In this document: piece after piece, positions 35,434 through 46,970 of the stretch
Position numbering within the stretch: position 1 is the stretch's first letter
Layout of the letters: the number at the start of each line of letters is the position of its first letter
The notes under the pieces: generated by a model
Databases searched by the model: none
Seen by the model: the letters and a program-made list of their open reading frames with translations, nothing else
What the model was told of the DNA's origin: nothing
Program-made: the position numbers and the translations under genes
Assembly: GCA_950022655.1 (NCBI GenBank)
Contig: OX465583.1
Span: 66,820,652-66,884,651 of the forward strand
DNA length: 64,000 bases
Origin: Alentia gelatinosa
Taxonomy: Eukaryota; Annelida; Polychaeta; Phyllodocida; Polynoidae
Direction of reading: 5' to 3'

Positions 35434-35707
35434 GTTATGGTCTGAGCCTGTATCCCATCAAATTTGAATCATGTAGTAATTCACAAGGCGAAGCCGCGTC
35501 AATTACACAGTAATTCAAACGAGATGGTATCGAGCTCTGACTCTAAACTTGAATGGGTTTCTGAATTTATCTCACCCTTAACATTGACTAATTGGCTAAC
35601 GTTTGTGACATGAAGCCCCATTGGATATTTTCCCTAAATATTTAATGGGCGTTGGATACGAGTTCCCAATGTTAAGTCTATGGAGAAAAAATACCAGGGG
35701 TGAGATA
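35434..35707 (+). mobile_element. Hairpin-capped element, TATCTCACCC type, copy 2
   Basis: Hairpin about 35434-35552 (TCTGAGCCTGTATCCCATC / GATGGTATCGAGCTCTGA, inner GTAATTCAC around GGCGAAGCCGCG). Body from TATCTCACCC to GGGGTGAGATA, containing TTAAGTCTATGGAG. Reverse orientation to the copy at 17251. Confidence 0.8.
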
Positions 35708-35715
35708 ATATGAAG

Positions 35716-36016
35716 AGACGTCACGAGTTTGAGTATAAGTTTATTTATGTCACACATTTTGTTGGCTCCATAATTTAACGAGTCGATGTTGGCTCCACAA
35801 TTTCACGAGTCGAAGACGAGTGACATTACGAAGCCAACAAAATGAGTGACATAAATAAACTTATACTCAAACGAGTGGCGTCTAGATTTTATCCTACCCC
35901 GTTTCCACATTTTTTCAGCATTAGAAAGTAGTGACATTAACAACACTTTATGTCACACCCGTGACATAAAGACATCCCATGTTAAGCCTATGAAGTTTTT
36001 TATTAGGGGTGAGATA
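35716..36016 (+). mobile_element. Hairpin-capped element, TATCCTACCCC type, abutting the previous one
   Basis: Hairpin 35716-35885: GAGTTTGAGTATAAGTTTAT pairs with ATAAACTTATACTCAAAC, inner TTGTTGGCTCC repeated twice on one side and once on the other. Body from TATCCTACCCC to GGGGTGAGATA, with TTAAGCCTATGAAG. Only eight bases separate it from the preceding element. Confidence 0.75.
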
Positions 36017-36239
36017 AATGTATGCACACGCTTCTGGCAGCTCATCTCCCAGTGGCACAATCTGACTAAATGTATGCACACACTGCTGACAGCTCATATC
36101 TCCGTGGTACAATGCGACTACATCGGTCCATAAGTAATGAGATCCTGTTTCAGTCCTGTGGAAAGACCCGTCAGCAAATCCCCACCACAACTTCCCAATG
36201 AGCCACTCAAGCGAGCATTCAAATTCACCTTCAGCGCGT

Positions 36240-37455
36240 CATCACTATGCTCCACCCGGGCTGATATCTAGAGCTGCTCGCTACACGGCAGCAGTTTCTA
36301 CTCCGTCTGGGCTGATTTTTATAATAATTTTTTTTATCTATTTTTTTGTGCAAAACTCAGTTCTTTCCTGGGAAAGATCTTCCACTGGTTTGATTGCATC
36401 ACTTTTTAGGTTTACACCATACTTACATACATACATCATAATATAAAAGAAAAATAAATAAAAAAATAAATAATATAATGAGGATGAGTTGATGGAGTTT
36501 GGATTGAACTAAATATAACAGATACTTCGATTTCACTAATTTACTATAGTCAATTTTCCTTTGAGTATGCTGAATTCCAGCATTTAAGTCATTCCAAAGT
36601 TTATGTCCGCTGTATTGCGGTGACTTTAGGAACAGATTACACGTGATTCTCCTTTCCTTGAACTTGACTTTGCTTGATCTCCTAGTTCGACGACCCATAA
36701 ATTCCAAATTATCGGGATTTTTCGATCGTTTGAACATGATGGATAATAAATGAACATTACGTCTTGAGTCTAAATAATCCACTCGATATCTGCTGTGTAA
36801 GGCCACAATGCATTGCCGCCTTTGCCTTGAATAATGAACAAATTTTAACGCTCTATTTTGTAGAATCTGTAAGGTATCCTGACCAGATTTAGAAACACTT
36901 CCCAACACAAACGAGCAATACTCCATTAACGGTCTTATGACAACAAGATATATTTTTAGGGCTACATCACCACTAATTAACCGTCTAATTTTTCCTAACT
37001 AGCCGAGCACTAACATTTCTTTTAACTTCTCAAAGATGTCTGTTAAACGAGAAATTAGAGTCTACTAGGACACCCAAATGTCCTTCTTCATGTGACTCCA
37101 TTATGGAAGATCGCACGTTATGCGTTGCAAATAATGTCGTCGTTAAAATGTTTTCCGAATAAAAAAAAAAATATTAAAAAAAAGCGATAATGTGAAACCG
37201 TACCAAGTGAGAGCTGCTCGCTACACGGCGGCAGTTTCTACTTCGTCTGTGCTGATATTTGGAGCTGCTCGCTACACGGCGCAGTTTCTACTTCGTCTGT
37301 GCTGATATTTGGAGCTGCTCGCTACACGGCGCAGTTTCTACTTCGTCTGTGCTGATATTTAGAGCTCCTCGCTACACGGCGCAGTTTCTACTCCGTCTGT
37401 GCTGATATTTGGAGCTGATAACTGTGTAGTTTACAGCTCTAAATATCAGCCCAGA
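36240..37455. repeat. AGCTGCTCGCTACACGG tandem repeat, split by a LINE
   Basis: A unit of about 56 bp (GAGCTGCTCGCTACACGGC, AGTTTCTACTTCGTCTG, TGCTGATATTTG) occurs once at 36240-36315 and four times at 37208-37420, ending with an inverted piece (AGCTCTAAATATCAGC). A LINE fragment separates the two blocks. Confidence 0.8.
36316..37200 (-). pseudogene. 5'-truncated LINE, reverse-transcriptase C-terminal region (Jockey/CR1-like)
   Basis: On the minus strand the sequence reads a decayed end of RT: HLGVLVDSNFSFN, then ALKIYLVVIRPLMEYC, then LQILQNRALKFVHYSRQ, and a tail KLWNDLNAG. This is the usual order in Jockey/CR1-type LINE proteins (thumb and connection after the polymerase core). The last 167 residues are open (36423-36926); upstream needs frameshifts and has stops. 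The T-rich start (36316-36345) is the complement of a poly-A tail, which fixes orientation. The catalytic core is absent, so it is dead. Confidence 0.82.
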
Positions 37456-38392
37456 TATAAGATCGGTGAATGGAAACGGAACCTGCAGAGAATGCTCAGA
37501 GATTGATTTGGCATAGATTATGTAGCAAAGCCACCACCTGAATTAGGGATACCGTAATAACTCAGAATGATCCTTTGACCTACCTTACTTCCCATGTACC
37601 GTTGAGAGACACTTGTGTCGATGGTATAAGTACCCCTGTAATATGTATCCATATGAGCAAGAATATCATGGATTTTTTAATGAATCAATGATCTTATAAT
37701 GGTATTTTATATAATTGTCCATGATGCATTTGGGAATAGACAAGGTCATATCATAATTATATTTGTTAAGATCCAAAACATCAGTATGTGAAACATACAG
37801 ATTCTAACTTACCAAGCTGGTCCTACGTAATAAGCCGCTGGAGGCAACACCCTTGTTTACAATCAACAGGGCCGCCCCCATGCGGTAAACACAGAGCCAG
37901 CATATAATCCCGATCTTGATGTATTCTCATCAGTCCGGTCAGCGCAGCGCACTGCAATACCACCAGCATTAAAGCTTGTAACGGGATGAAGCCTTGGAGT
38001 CATTCATTAAGCTTACTATTCACAACTGATAGTAACATATCTTTAAGTTGATACTGATGTTTACATATCCAGGATTAGTATACTTCCTATTAATAAAGTT
38101 TATTTATCATAGTAGAATATTCATTTAGAATTACCCTTTTGCTGCATCAGACCAGAAGTCTTGCAAGGTTTGCTATACAATTTCTATGATATTTTGGTAT
38201 CTACAGGTCAACTGACCATATCAGTTTAGAAACCACACCAGTTGCTTTGTAGACCTTGAAGACCCAGAAAAATAGTATTGCAATATTTCAAAGGCGACCT
38301 TGATTTTCCTATTCGGTAGGTTTGATAAACAATTTCTTGAATTCATTATTATTATTCCATTATTATTATTATTTTTTTTTTTTGTGAGACGA
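37456..38392. other. Gene-free stretch
   Basis: Nothing recognised except an ATT-rich run near 38340-38385. Confidence 0.4.
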
Positions 38393-39115
38393 GGGTACCC
38401 ACCACCCTTCATTAAAGAGGCATTTGCTAAAGCACTCGCCTTAAATAGAGACGACTTGCTAACCCCAAGAAATAACAAGGAGTCTGAGACCCCCAATATC
38501 CAATCACCACATACAACCCAGGCTTCCTTGGCCTTAGGAATGTGGTGAATAAGAATTGGGACATTCTAGGCAAATCCTGTGCCACCAGGGACATAATCGG
38601 TGCCTACAGGAAACCCAAAAACCTGAAGGCACATCTGGTTAGGGCTAAACTAGTCCTTGTCGCCCATGAGACATGGGAAGCAAATACCAACATCTGTTTA
38701 CGACCAAACAGCTGAAGGTACTGCCCGAGGCTCAACACAGATGGGAGAATCCTCTGCTCTGCATCTGGCCGGACATACATGAGTAGGTATAACGTGTGCT
38801 GCTCCAGCTCGAATCTTATCTACTGCATCACCTGTAAGAGGTGTGGTGTCCAGTACGTAGGGCAAACCAAATGTGAACTGAAAATACGCTTCGCTGCACA
38901 TTTTCACAAAAAATAACCCGGACAGTGAAGTGGCCAAACAATTCAACTCAACCAGACATATGTGCCTCGACGATGTAACCATCCACATCGTGGACTTTAT
39001 CTTTGTGCACCCGAACAGCGAAAGGGCAAAATACCTTTTTAGACCTTTTGGAGTTTAACTGGATTCAACGACTCCACACAAATGCCCCATTGGGACTGAA
39101 TGTAATGGATCTGAA
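38393..39115 (+). pseudogene. Penelope-like element fragment: RT end and GIY-YIG nuclease
   Basis: Broken frames give, in order, YPPPFIKEAFAKALALNRDD, TYNPGFLGLRNVVNKNWDIL, IIGAYRKPKNLKAHLVRAKL, then a GIY-YIG-type segment NLIYCITCKRCGVQYVGQT (about 38812-38870), EVAKQFNSTRHM, and a last piece NWIQRLHTNAPLGLN. This order and wording (zinc-like CxxC, YVGQT, final PLGLN) are characteristic of Penelope-like retroelements, whose GIY-YIG endonuclease follows the RT. Stops after LGMW and PNS, and frameshifts near 38905 and 39045, show it is dead. RT motifs upstream of the thumb are missing. Confidence 0.88.
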
Positions 39116-40424
39116 CCACCATTAATTCAAAGGATTATCCGACTATTTGATTGTTGTAGCCACGTCAATTTTTTTTTTAGTCCATTCTACAATCAAATTT
39201 TGTCTTCACTTAGCCATCCACTCGTGTGATCACGCAGACCACACGAAGCCGTTTGATTAATATTAATCTGTTTAATATTTAACATTATCTACTACCATCC
39301 TTTGGTGGAGATATGAAGCCGGTGATATGCCTTCTCTATCACCAACAAATAAACCTGTCTTACCCCATTGGGACATTTCAATGCAAGCCAAGTTTATTTC
39401 CTGTCACAACTTGTTGACAGGGCCGCTTTCTTGGAGCCCAGATTTCAAAATGTACAACATTTTGCAATCTGCCAACATCAGTGCAGCCTGAGGATTCCCT
39501 AGGATAAAACCGCTGTTGTTGTCATACCCCCAACATGACAACACCTGACATACCCAATTTGTGACTAACAAACCGTTTTGTCAACAACTGACACCAAGCA
39601 AATCGCCACGATTACGCTGCTGTCACTATGGTCGTCATAATCGAACGGTAGCGATGACGTGCCGATAACAGACATCGAGCTCATTCAAGCGGTAGCTGCC
39701 TAAGAATACACCCGTAGCCACGTATGGAAACATGAATTCATTATTATTGAACAAAAGATTCTTGAACTTATGGTTGCCATGGTACCATATCTCCATGACA
39801 ACTGACAACTTGGAAACCACACCAATGGATTTGTAGACCTATAAAACGTCATAGTAATGGTCAATTTCTGACCAAGTTATGGCACAAAGAATGCTTTGGC
39901 AGCCATATTGGCGGCCATCTGGGATCGTTCAAAACGCTCAAGGTTTACGGTTTTGCACTCGACAGATTTGGAATCAGCTTAATTACCTAAAATCAGGGAA
40001 AAAGTGGTGTACGGTATTTCTTTTGCCAGGTACCCCTCTTTTGGGCTTGATGGCCAGCAGACTTTTATGAGATTTTCACAGAAACAGATGCCAAATATCT
40101 AAACGGCACAATCGGCTGTAACGTCAAACCTGACCACAGTTATTACCCCTGTCATTCTGCCATCAATCGGAGTATAATCTAAATGAGCGTTCGTCCATTC
40201 TGACACCGCTCATGTAAGAGATTAGTAAAGATTATGCTGGAACGGTAATCCTAGTTATGCAAGGCAGAGTTTAAATCGGGTTTTAATCTACACCTTAATC
40301 AGTGGGATTCAATAAGTTGCATAGCGTCGACATGTCTTAGGTCACTTAGACACGATACGGGCATCTTAGACAGGTCTCAGACTCCTCAGTTGTCGGGCCT
40401 CGTCTCGCGGGCAGGAATATGAGA
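39116..40424. other. Gene-free stretch after the Penelope fragment
   Basis: The first part may be Penelope 3' flank. AACCACACCA and TTTGTAGACCT near 39815-39840 resemble 38228-38255 upstream of the fragment, perhaps residues of a terminal repeat. No gene seen. Confidence 0.4.
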
Positions 40425-40708
40425 AAATGTGGTTACTGAGCCCGTACAGGCAGCCGTTCGAGGTAATTTGATGAAAAGATATGGCCCGATGCCGCATGTG
40501 GGAGGACCATATTTTTTCGTACGGGCTCAGTCACTACCTTTCCTTATTACTATATACCTCCTACTCGTTTAAAAACCTGTTTTATCAACGTTTCTGCTCC
40601 ATGAAAAGCCACTGCCATTCACTACGGCCTGCTGTCACAGCAAGCGCAAACACCCCTAGCACCGGGCAGTATTTCAGACATTCGCATACAGGTATATAAT
40701 AATAGAGG
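40425..40708 (+). mobile_element. Hairpin-capped element, TATATACC type, copy 2
   Basis: Hairpin about 40434-40538 (ACTGAGCCCGTAC / GTACGGGCTCAGT; centre GGCCCGATGCCGCATG). Body from CCTTATTACTATATACC to GGTATATAATAATAG. Same bracket as the element at 20373 but an unrelated hairpin sequence. Confidence 0.72.
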
Positions 40709-40717
40709 CAAACTATG

Positions 40718-41130
40718 TTCCACTGAGAGAAAATCAAAGTTACTCAGTAAGGCTCGGAAAAATAACTGCCAGTGGCCAAGGCCTTGGGCAGTAATTTTTT
40801 CAAGCCTTACTGAGTAACTTTGACTTTCTCTCTCCGGTAACTTGGTTTCTGTATTCCTATATACCATCAAATGTGGTTTAATAACGATAATTAGCGTTAT
40901 TTGCTCACCCACCATCAAACCGGTAGCCAGATCCAAGCTTTTCAGTAACTTAACCCTCTATGTTTTCTCCCCACTGCGCTTTTCATATGAATTTTGTATG
41001 AGACGATCTCATTGGTCTAAATGTCAACCTTGGGTAGTATACGACAACCTTGGGTAGTATACATATGTTACTCCACCCCCCAGAATGTGGTGTAAGCATG
41101 GCGTGTACGGCCATAGGTATATAGCAATAG
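40718..41130 (+). mobile_element. Hairpin-capped element, TATATACC type, copy 3
   Basis: Hairpin 40725-40840 pairs GAGAAAATCAAAGTTACTC with GAGTAACTTTGACTTTCTC; centre CAAGGCCTTGG. Body from TTCCTATATACC to GGTATATAGCAATAGAGG. A piece of a similar hairpin (GAGTAACTTTGAT, then TTCTAATATACC) lies near 41668-41720. Confidence 0.7.
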
Positions 41131-41845
41131 AGGCAAACTGGTCGCGGGTAAAGTTAACTCGAGTGCAAACTCTCTCAAATGGCCTCCTGTTTCCCGTCCT
41201 CCTCCCTCCCTCCGCCCACGCCACATCCATCAGCTCAGCTAGGGTCATTGGAATCCATAAAAATCTCTGACAAAGTAATCAACTGTTAGAAATGATACCC
41301 TGATTTGGTTTACTAAATACTAATCTCACATAAGGCCTGTTTCCATTGACTGACGAAAAGCGTGTAAATTATTTGAGTTACCCAGAAAGTCTGTCGGTGG
41401 TGCCACTGACTGTGCATCTATATAGAAAAATCGGTGAGGGTAATAGATTTCACTCAGTGACCTAGCTTTCACTCAGTGGTTGGTGTTGCCACATTGCATA
41501 ATCTAAGCAGAAAAAGTCATGGGTCATTTCACAAGCTGGGTCGTTTACATTGACCAATTTTCCGTCAGTGGTTCCTGACTTTAGATCGGTAACGGGAAAT
41601 CGGCCAATGGAAACGGGCCTTAAAAGAATGTAAAAGGTACAAGGTAAGGGATCTTTCCGATCCTGACCGAGTAACTTTGATGTGTTTTCCACACGGGACT
41701 TGTTTTCCTTATTCTAATATACCTTCAAAGGTGGATAGAAACGGCTATTTTCTTCTGCAGATCACATGCAAAGCCATGTCCAGCCTTATTGATGAACTCC
41801 AATGTATATGCTTCCTTCCGGTTCCCCGCTGGTCTCATAACGTTA
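41131..41845. other. Gene-free stretch
   Basis: No exon supported. Confidence 0.35.
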
Positions 41846-42790
41846 AGGCCTGGCGTCCACCTACTATAGGCCTCGCAACTATATTGGGGACTGAAAACTA
41901 GTTATTTTTGACTTGCTATACAAAAGTTCTCATAATTTAGGTTGTAAAAGAGATAGAGATTCACAAATGGTACCATATTAAACCAGAGATTATGGGCTTT
42001 ATTGTCATATATATTTTGAATTTATTGAGGTAATTTATCTGTTTTCATTTTTGACACATTTTCTCTGAAATCATGCTAAAAGTTAGGCAAAATGTTGACC
42101 TTCTAGAATATGAGTGCAAATTCCATAGAATGCCATATGGAAGCAAAATCAAAGCCCAGTTTAATCAAGTAGAGATTCATTTGAGGATCATTTTGATACC
42201 TTAACTTTTATTGTACTCATAGTAGAAGTCAAAATGGACTGTTTTGTTATCAATTTAGAAAAGTACCAAAAAGCCCCTTTTTGTGATATGCGCTATATGT
42301 CATAGCATTGTCGTGGTAGGCAGAAAATAGAGAACTAAGGCTTGGTTGCAAATGATGCAATATTTTTACATTATAATTTCAGACAATGTTTTTCCTTTTC
42401 TTATTATTTACAAACAAATACTTCCTTAAACTAATTAGATATGCAGCACATGTCAATCTATAAGAATCTTTAGGGAAACACTATTTGAATCCGGATCCCA
42501 CTATAGTCCCTAATATGCCTTCCTGACCTATTCAATAGAAATTTAGACCTACTGATATGGCACCGATACAAAAAGCAAATATCGGAGACATATCGAGAAA
42601 GGTGCAAAATCGTAGACATATGTCTAGACATAGCAATCTCCAAGCATCGTAAGGTTATTTTTTTGGTGCCTAATCGCAGAAATGTAGTCAACTGCCCTGA
42701 TATTTGGTGACCTTCCGACACGATTTTGATTTTTTATTGGGAGGTGCATTGTAGACTATATCGGAGCTATATCCTAGTAGGTGGACCTCT
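41846..42790. mobile_element. GGCCTGGCGTCCACC element remnants
   Basis: TAA|GGCCTGGCGTCCACCTACT near 41846 is a terminus; 42528-42790 matches 59190-59462 (AAATTTAGACCT..CTGATATGGCAC, ATATGTCTAGACAT, GGGAGGTGCAT) and ends TAGTAGGTGGACCTC. The two may be one enlarged element or two partial copies. A further end (TATCGTAGTAGGTGGACGCC) is at 45534. Confidence 0.6.
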
Positions 42791-42798
42791 TATGTATT

Positions 42799-43462
42799 TA
42801 TCTCAGGCCTGGTATTTTCCCTCATAGACTTAACATTTGTAACTCGTATCCAATGCCCATGAGATATTTAGGAAAAAATATCCAATTGGGGATTATGTCA
42901 CAAATGTTAGTCAATTAGGATGAGATAAATTCAGAAACCCATTCAAGTTTAAGGTCAGAGCTCAGTCCCATTTCATTTGATTCACTACGAAATTCATGCG
43001 ACTTTGCCTTGTGAATAACGACGCTTGTTTGTTTGTTTGGGTAGTTTAACGTCCAATTTGTTCAATTAGACTTACTTAGGATTTGACCGAATCTATGAGA
43101 TGAATATAGGAAGAAATCCCACCCCTACACATTTACTAACGTGAGAGTTCTTTTACTTCCCACACCACATAGACATGGTATGAGAAGAATCGGCCTTTGA
43201 TATAGCAGTAAATCTACCACTGCTTGGGGGTGAAGGAGAAAAGTGGCTGCAGTGGGACCCTAATCAATAAAGTCCCGTGCTCTTTACCACTGAGCTAGCT
43301 CCCCCCCCCCCCGGGTCGCTTTAGTTATGCTTGCATGCAAGCATATCTGGTCTGCACCATAAGGAGGCGAGGCGACCAAGAGGGTGAAAAGATTGGTAAT
43401 TTCTGTCGACCCCAGTGATTCAAACTCGATGAGATACGAGCTCTGATCCTAAGCTTTCATGC
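42799..43462 (-). mobile_element. Hairpin-capped element, TATCTCA type, copy 3, with SINE inserted in its hairpin
   Basis: Starts TATCTCAGGCCTGGTATTTT, shares CATAGACTTAACATTTG and AAACCCATTCAAGTTTA with the copy at 17251, breaks after CTTGTGAATAAC (about 43019), and resumes AGTGATTCAAACTCGATG (about 43414) to CTAAGCTTTCATG. Confidence 0.8.
43020..43413 (-). mobile_element. tRNA-derived SINE, inserted in a hairpin element
   Basis: In reverse orientation: the (CAAA)n tail complement GTTTGTTTGTTTGGG comes first, then AACGTCCAATTTG, CATACCATGTC complement, and the tRNA-like head with CCACTGAGCTAGCT (box A complement, about 43287-43300) next to a poly-C tract. About 100 bp beyond the head (GGTCGC to GTCGACCCC) are extra and unexplained. 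Confidence 0.8.
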
Positions 43463-44534
43463 ATCAGCGATGAAATATTATCTGCAGGTCCTCTTTTAAA
43501 TTTAATCTCTTTTTTTCAATTCAGGAAGTTTGTGAACGTACAGTGTCGCGGTCTACCCCTGCATTCTTATCACAGCTCATATAGTTTTACATCCAATAAG
43601 TACCTAGTCAGATATTGAAATCACTGGGTAGAATATTTACACTAAAACATATAAAAAACCATAACATAACAGAAAAACTGTATACAGTGCAAATACATGA
43701 GAGTGAGATACAATGTAGAATCTGGCTGATAGAAAAATATACAAGTTTTTTATCAGAAAACTAATATCGAGATAAGTTTATTTTCTGCTTCAACATTAAG
43801 TTCCTTTATACCTCGTCAGCATCGAACATGCTTGCATATTGCTATGTTCCGACTCAATGGAACACTTTACATGTGTGGATGAATCGCTAGTGAGGAGGAA
43901 AATGGAATAAGATCTGCTCCATCAAACCATGGCGTCTGGAGGTCCACGTCCACCTAATATTGATTATGTGTCAATAACTGTCATAGTTAGAGGGAAAAGA
44001 GCAAAATCTGCAAGGGTAATGCGGAGTTCCCATATAATACCTCGGGCGGTCTTAAGGATCCAATAACAGCTTAATCTTACAGTAAACTTCTGTGTTATGA
44101 ATTCTAAAGATGTGCTAGATTTTTGAAGACTAATGCCTCTTGATTCTATTCGACATATTTTTCGTAGGGAATATTAACCTCTAGAATATATGATGGTTTT
44201 TATCTGAAGAATTCATAAATTGAAAAAGGCTACTAGGGGGCCATCCATAAAGAACGTACGCAGCAAGGGTGGGGGGTGGGGTGGGGGTGGGGGTGGAGGT
44301 GGGGTTTAGACCAAATGCGTACAAAAGCGAACAAGGGGGGGGGGGGAGGGGGGAAGTTGAAGGCTGAAAATGCCTTGTATTAATGTGTATGTAGGCATGT
44401 GTTTAGGTGTGTGAGTAGGTGTGTGTGTGTGTTTATATACCAGGAGTGTTGTTGGGTGGGCAGCCAGTGAGATGGGTAGATTGATTGGGGGAGGGGGGGG
44501 GGCAGGTTGCTAAGTAGGTTCGTAGATAGGCATA
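43463..44534. other. Gene-free stretch with G-rich runs
   Basis: GGGTGGGGGT-type runs at 44268-44352 and GT repeats near 44400-44432. Nothing else recognised. Confidence 0.45.
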
Positions 44535-44895
44535 TTGAACCATATTACCCCTCTCCATACTGCCTCTCACCATATTGGCTCTCATCTTACTGTCCCTCAA
44601 CCTTACTGCTCCTCCACAATACTGTCCCTTAATCAAATCGCATCAAATCGCATCAAACCATACTGCCCCTCACTATACTGTCCCGGAGCTATCCTGCCGC
44701 TGAACCATACTGCCCCTCAAAGATACTGTCGTTCAACCATACTGCTCCTAACTACACTGCCTCTCACCCATACCACTCCTCGACCATGCTGCTCCTCACC
44801 ATACTGTCCCTTAGCCATGCGCCCTTCACCAAAAATCCTCCTGAATCATATTGCCCCTCCACAGTACTGCCACTCCAACATACTGCCCCTAAAGG
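44535..44895 (+). repeat. Degenerate ~20-bp tandem repeat (ACCATACTGCCCCTC)
   Basis: Many diverged copies of CCATACTGCCCCTCA / CCATACTGTCCCTTA. Noncoding minisatellite. Confidence 0.8.
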
Positions 44896-45987
44896 GAAAA
44901 GAATGATTATGGAACAATAGGTCTATAACCCTATAGGCTTGTAAAGCTTATTATTTGACACATGGTAGAAAGCAGGCATGTATAAAAAGTTAGGCATATA
45001 ATCGAAAATGACGAAATAGATAGAATTAAAGAAACGTATCAAACTCGAGGCACATATATCTGGACATAGCAGTGATTGCTAGAAGGAAACCCACAAGATG
45101 AAATTAACTTGGTCCGTACTCCACTGAGTTTGAGAGTAATTCACGAAGCGAGGCGTATTCCATGGGCCTCGTGGGTGAAATTAGAGCGATATGATAAAGA
45201 TGATTTTTTTTTATTCATACAGGTGAAGTAATTAATGTACGTGATGCTCCTAGTAACGTGATCTACAAAATCATCATAAACGATAACCTAGTGACAGCAT
45301 GGTCACGATGTTCCATATAAAGACTAATTTATGAAGGTATGTTGGATTTACATTATTGAAACTTAGAATATTGGCAAATGTAGAAAATGGAAAAATGTAA
45401 ATGTATGGTGGAAAACAGGTCGAAAAGTTCTATGAATGGAGTAGAATTCTGGAAAATAATGCTATGATTAGCAGAAAGGCTATATGGATAAATCTATGAT
45501 TTTGACATTCTTCATTGTAATGTCTACATTTGTATCGTAGTAGGTGGACGCCTGGCATTTTTGTTCAATATAAGGTAAAAAGATTCCGCAAAATACACTT
45601 AGGGTTTATACTATGGGGACAAAGAGCAGACAAATAACTCAATAAGACAAGAAAAGTTTTATACTTCTTCGGTAAGCTTATTTATTTCAACCAAGTCACA
45701 ACATCATGAGTCTTTATTTCCATTTTCATATTCTTGAAATATAACATCAAATATTCTATAAGATGAACATAGCAGGAAATAATATCACAGAGGGTTTAAC
45801 ATGATATCCATTTAAAGTTCATCGGTTTTCCATAAAACATTCATGAAGCAATCAAAAATGGAAAATAAGTGAGGGATGGGTAGTTCAATGGTTGGTAAGG
45901 ATGTGTATAAAATTGCCCAAACCTGACCTTGTCCTATACCAGGGACACATCATAACATCACATCTGCAAAACAGGGCCATTATCAAG
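44896..45987. other. Gene-free stretch
   Basis: A truncated hairpin arm (TTGGTCCGTACTCCACTGAG) at 45110-45175 related to 27601, and a GGCGTCC-type terminus at 45534-45560. Otherwise nothing recognised. Confidence 0.45.
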
Positions 45988-46272
45988 AAAAGTCACAAAA
46001 TGTCATATTATTGTTTATATGGTGTGAGTTGTCTTTACGGAATGATATCAGAAAGCGGAGCTGAGTGATATCTGTACCGGAAGACAACGAACACCATGTA
46101 AACATGGCCATGTAAATAATCATATGAGATTGAGTGACGTTAAGATTTTATCCTACCCCATCACATGTTTTTATCTTCATGTCACCCGTGGCATATAAAT
46201 ATTATATGGCATAACCGTGGCATACAGTCACACTATGTTAAGTCTATGGAGATATATATGAGGGGTAGGATA
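45988..46272 (+). mobile_element. Hairpin-capped element (ATTGTTTATATGG hairpin), intact copy
   Basis: Hairpin about 45988-46140 (ATTATTGTTTATATGGTGTG / CATGTAAATAATCATATGAG, inner GGAATGATATC / GAGTGATATC around GCGGAGCTG). Body from TATCCTACCCC to GGGGTAGGATATA with TTAAGTCTATGGAG. Serves as the uninterrupted reference for 34547-35140. Confidence 0.8.
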
Positions 46273-46621
46273 TAAATATCTACCAGGCAGGCAAGATCTG
46301 GTGTATAAATGAACCTGAGTAGTGACTATTGCTCACTCTATTGATATTACAAAAGAACAGTGTTATGTGCTTAGTATGCATGGCCTTGTGTAAAAATCAT
46401 GCCCAAGTCATGGAATGTAGGAATCTGAATACACCAGATATATTCACAAATCAGTCAAAGTGTACACCAGACACTTACCGTGTGTGTAAACCCCGACGTG
46501 TAAACAGAACAATATAGTAACGAAGGGATTTATACGGAATTGTGGGGCCACTAAGTCTCTTCTTCCACTTCTGATTATTCGTCGATGGAACGTATGCATG
46601 TTTAAGAACAGTGTATTTATA

Positions 46622-46970
46622 GGGAGCCAAAGTGAACCCGTAGAAACCGTAGATACCCATTCACAAAACACCATTTCCGGATATAGGCGCTCAGTACTTT
46701 GGCTATATAGGTTTGATATTATATGTGTCATTCTCAAATCTTTTAGATCCATATTTCAGATACACTTAACAAGTGTCGACATTGCTTCAAGACAGACTTA
46801 TTCAGAGATGATAGTAGTAAACTACACTTCAATAGTATCAAACGAGACCAAAAACAAAATTCTAGCTTCGAACCCCCATGCTTTAGCACTAAGCCTCGTT
46901 CTCACTGGCCTCCTGAAATGGCGTTTTGAACACGGGTATCTGCCGTTTTAGCGGGTTCAATTTGGCTCCC
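46622..46970. mobile_element. MITE with ~60-bp TIRs (GGGAGC type), copy 2
   Basis: Ends GGGAGCCAAAGTGAACCCG and CGGGTTCAATTTGGCTCCC; matches 27179-27539 along its length. Flanked by TA on both sides. Confidence 0.85.
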
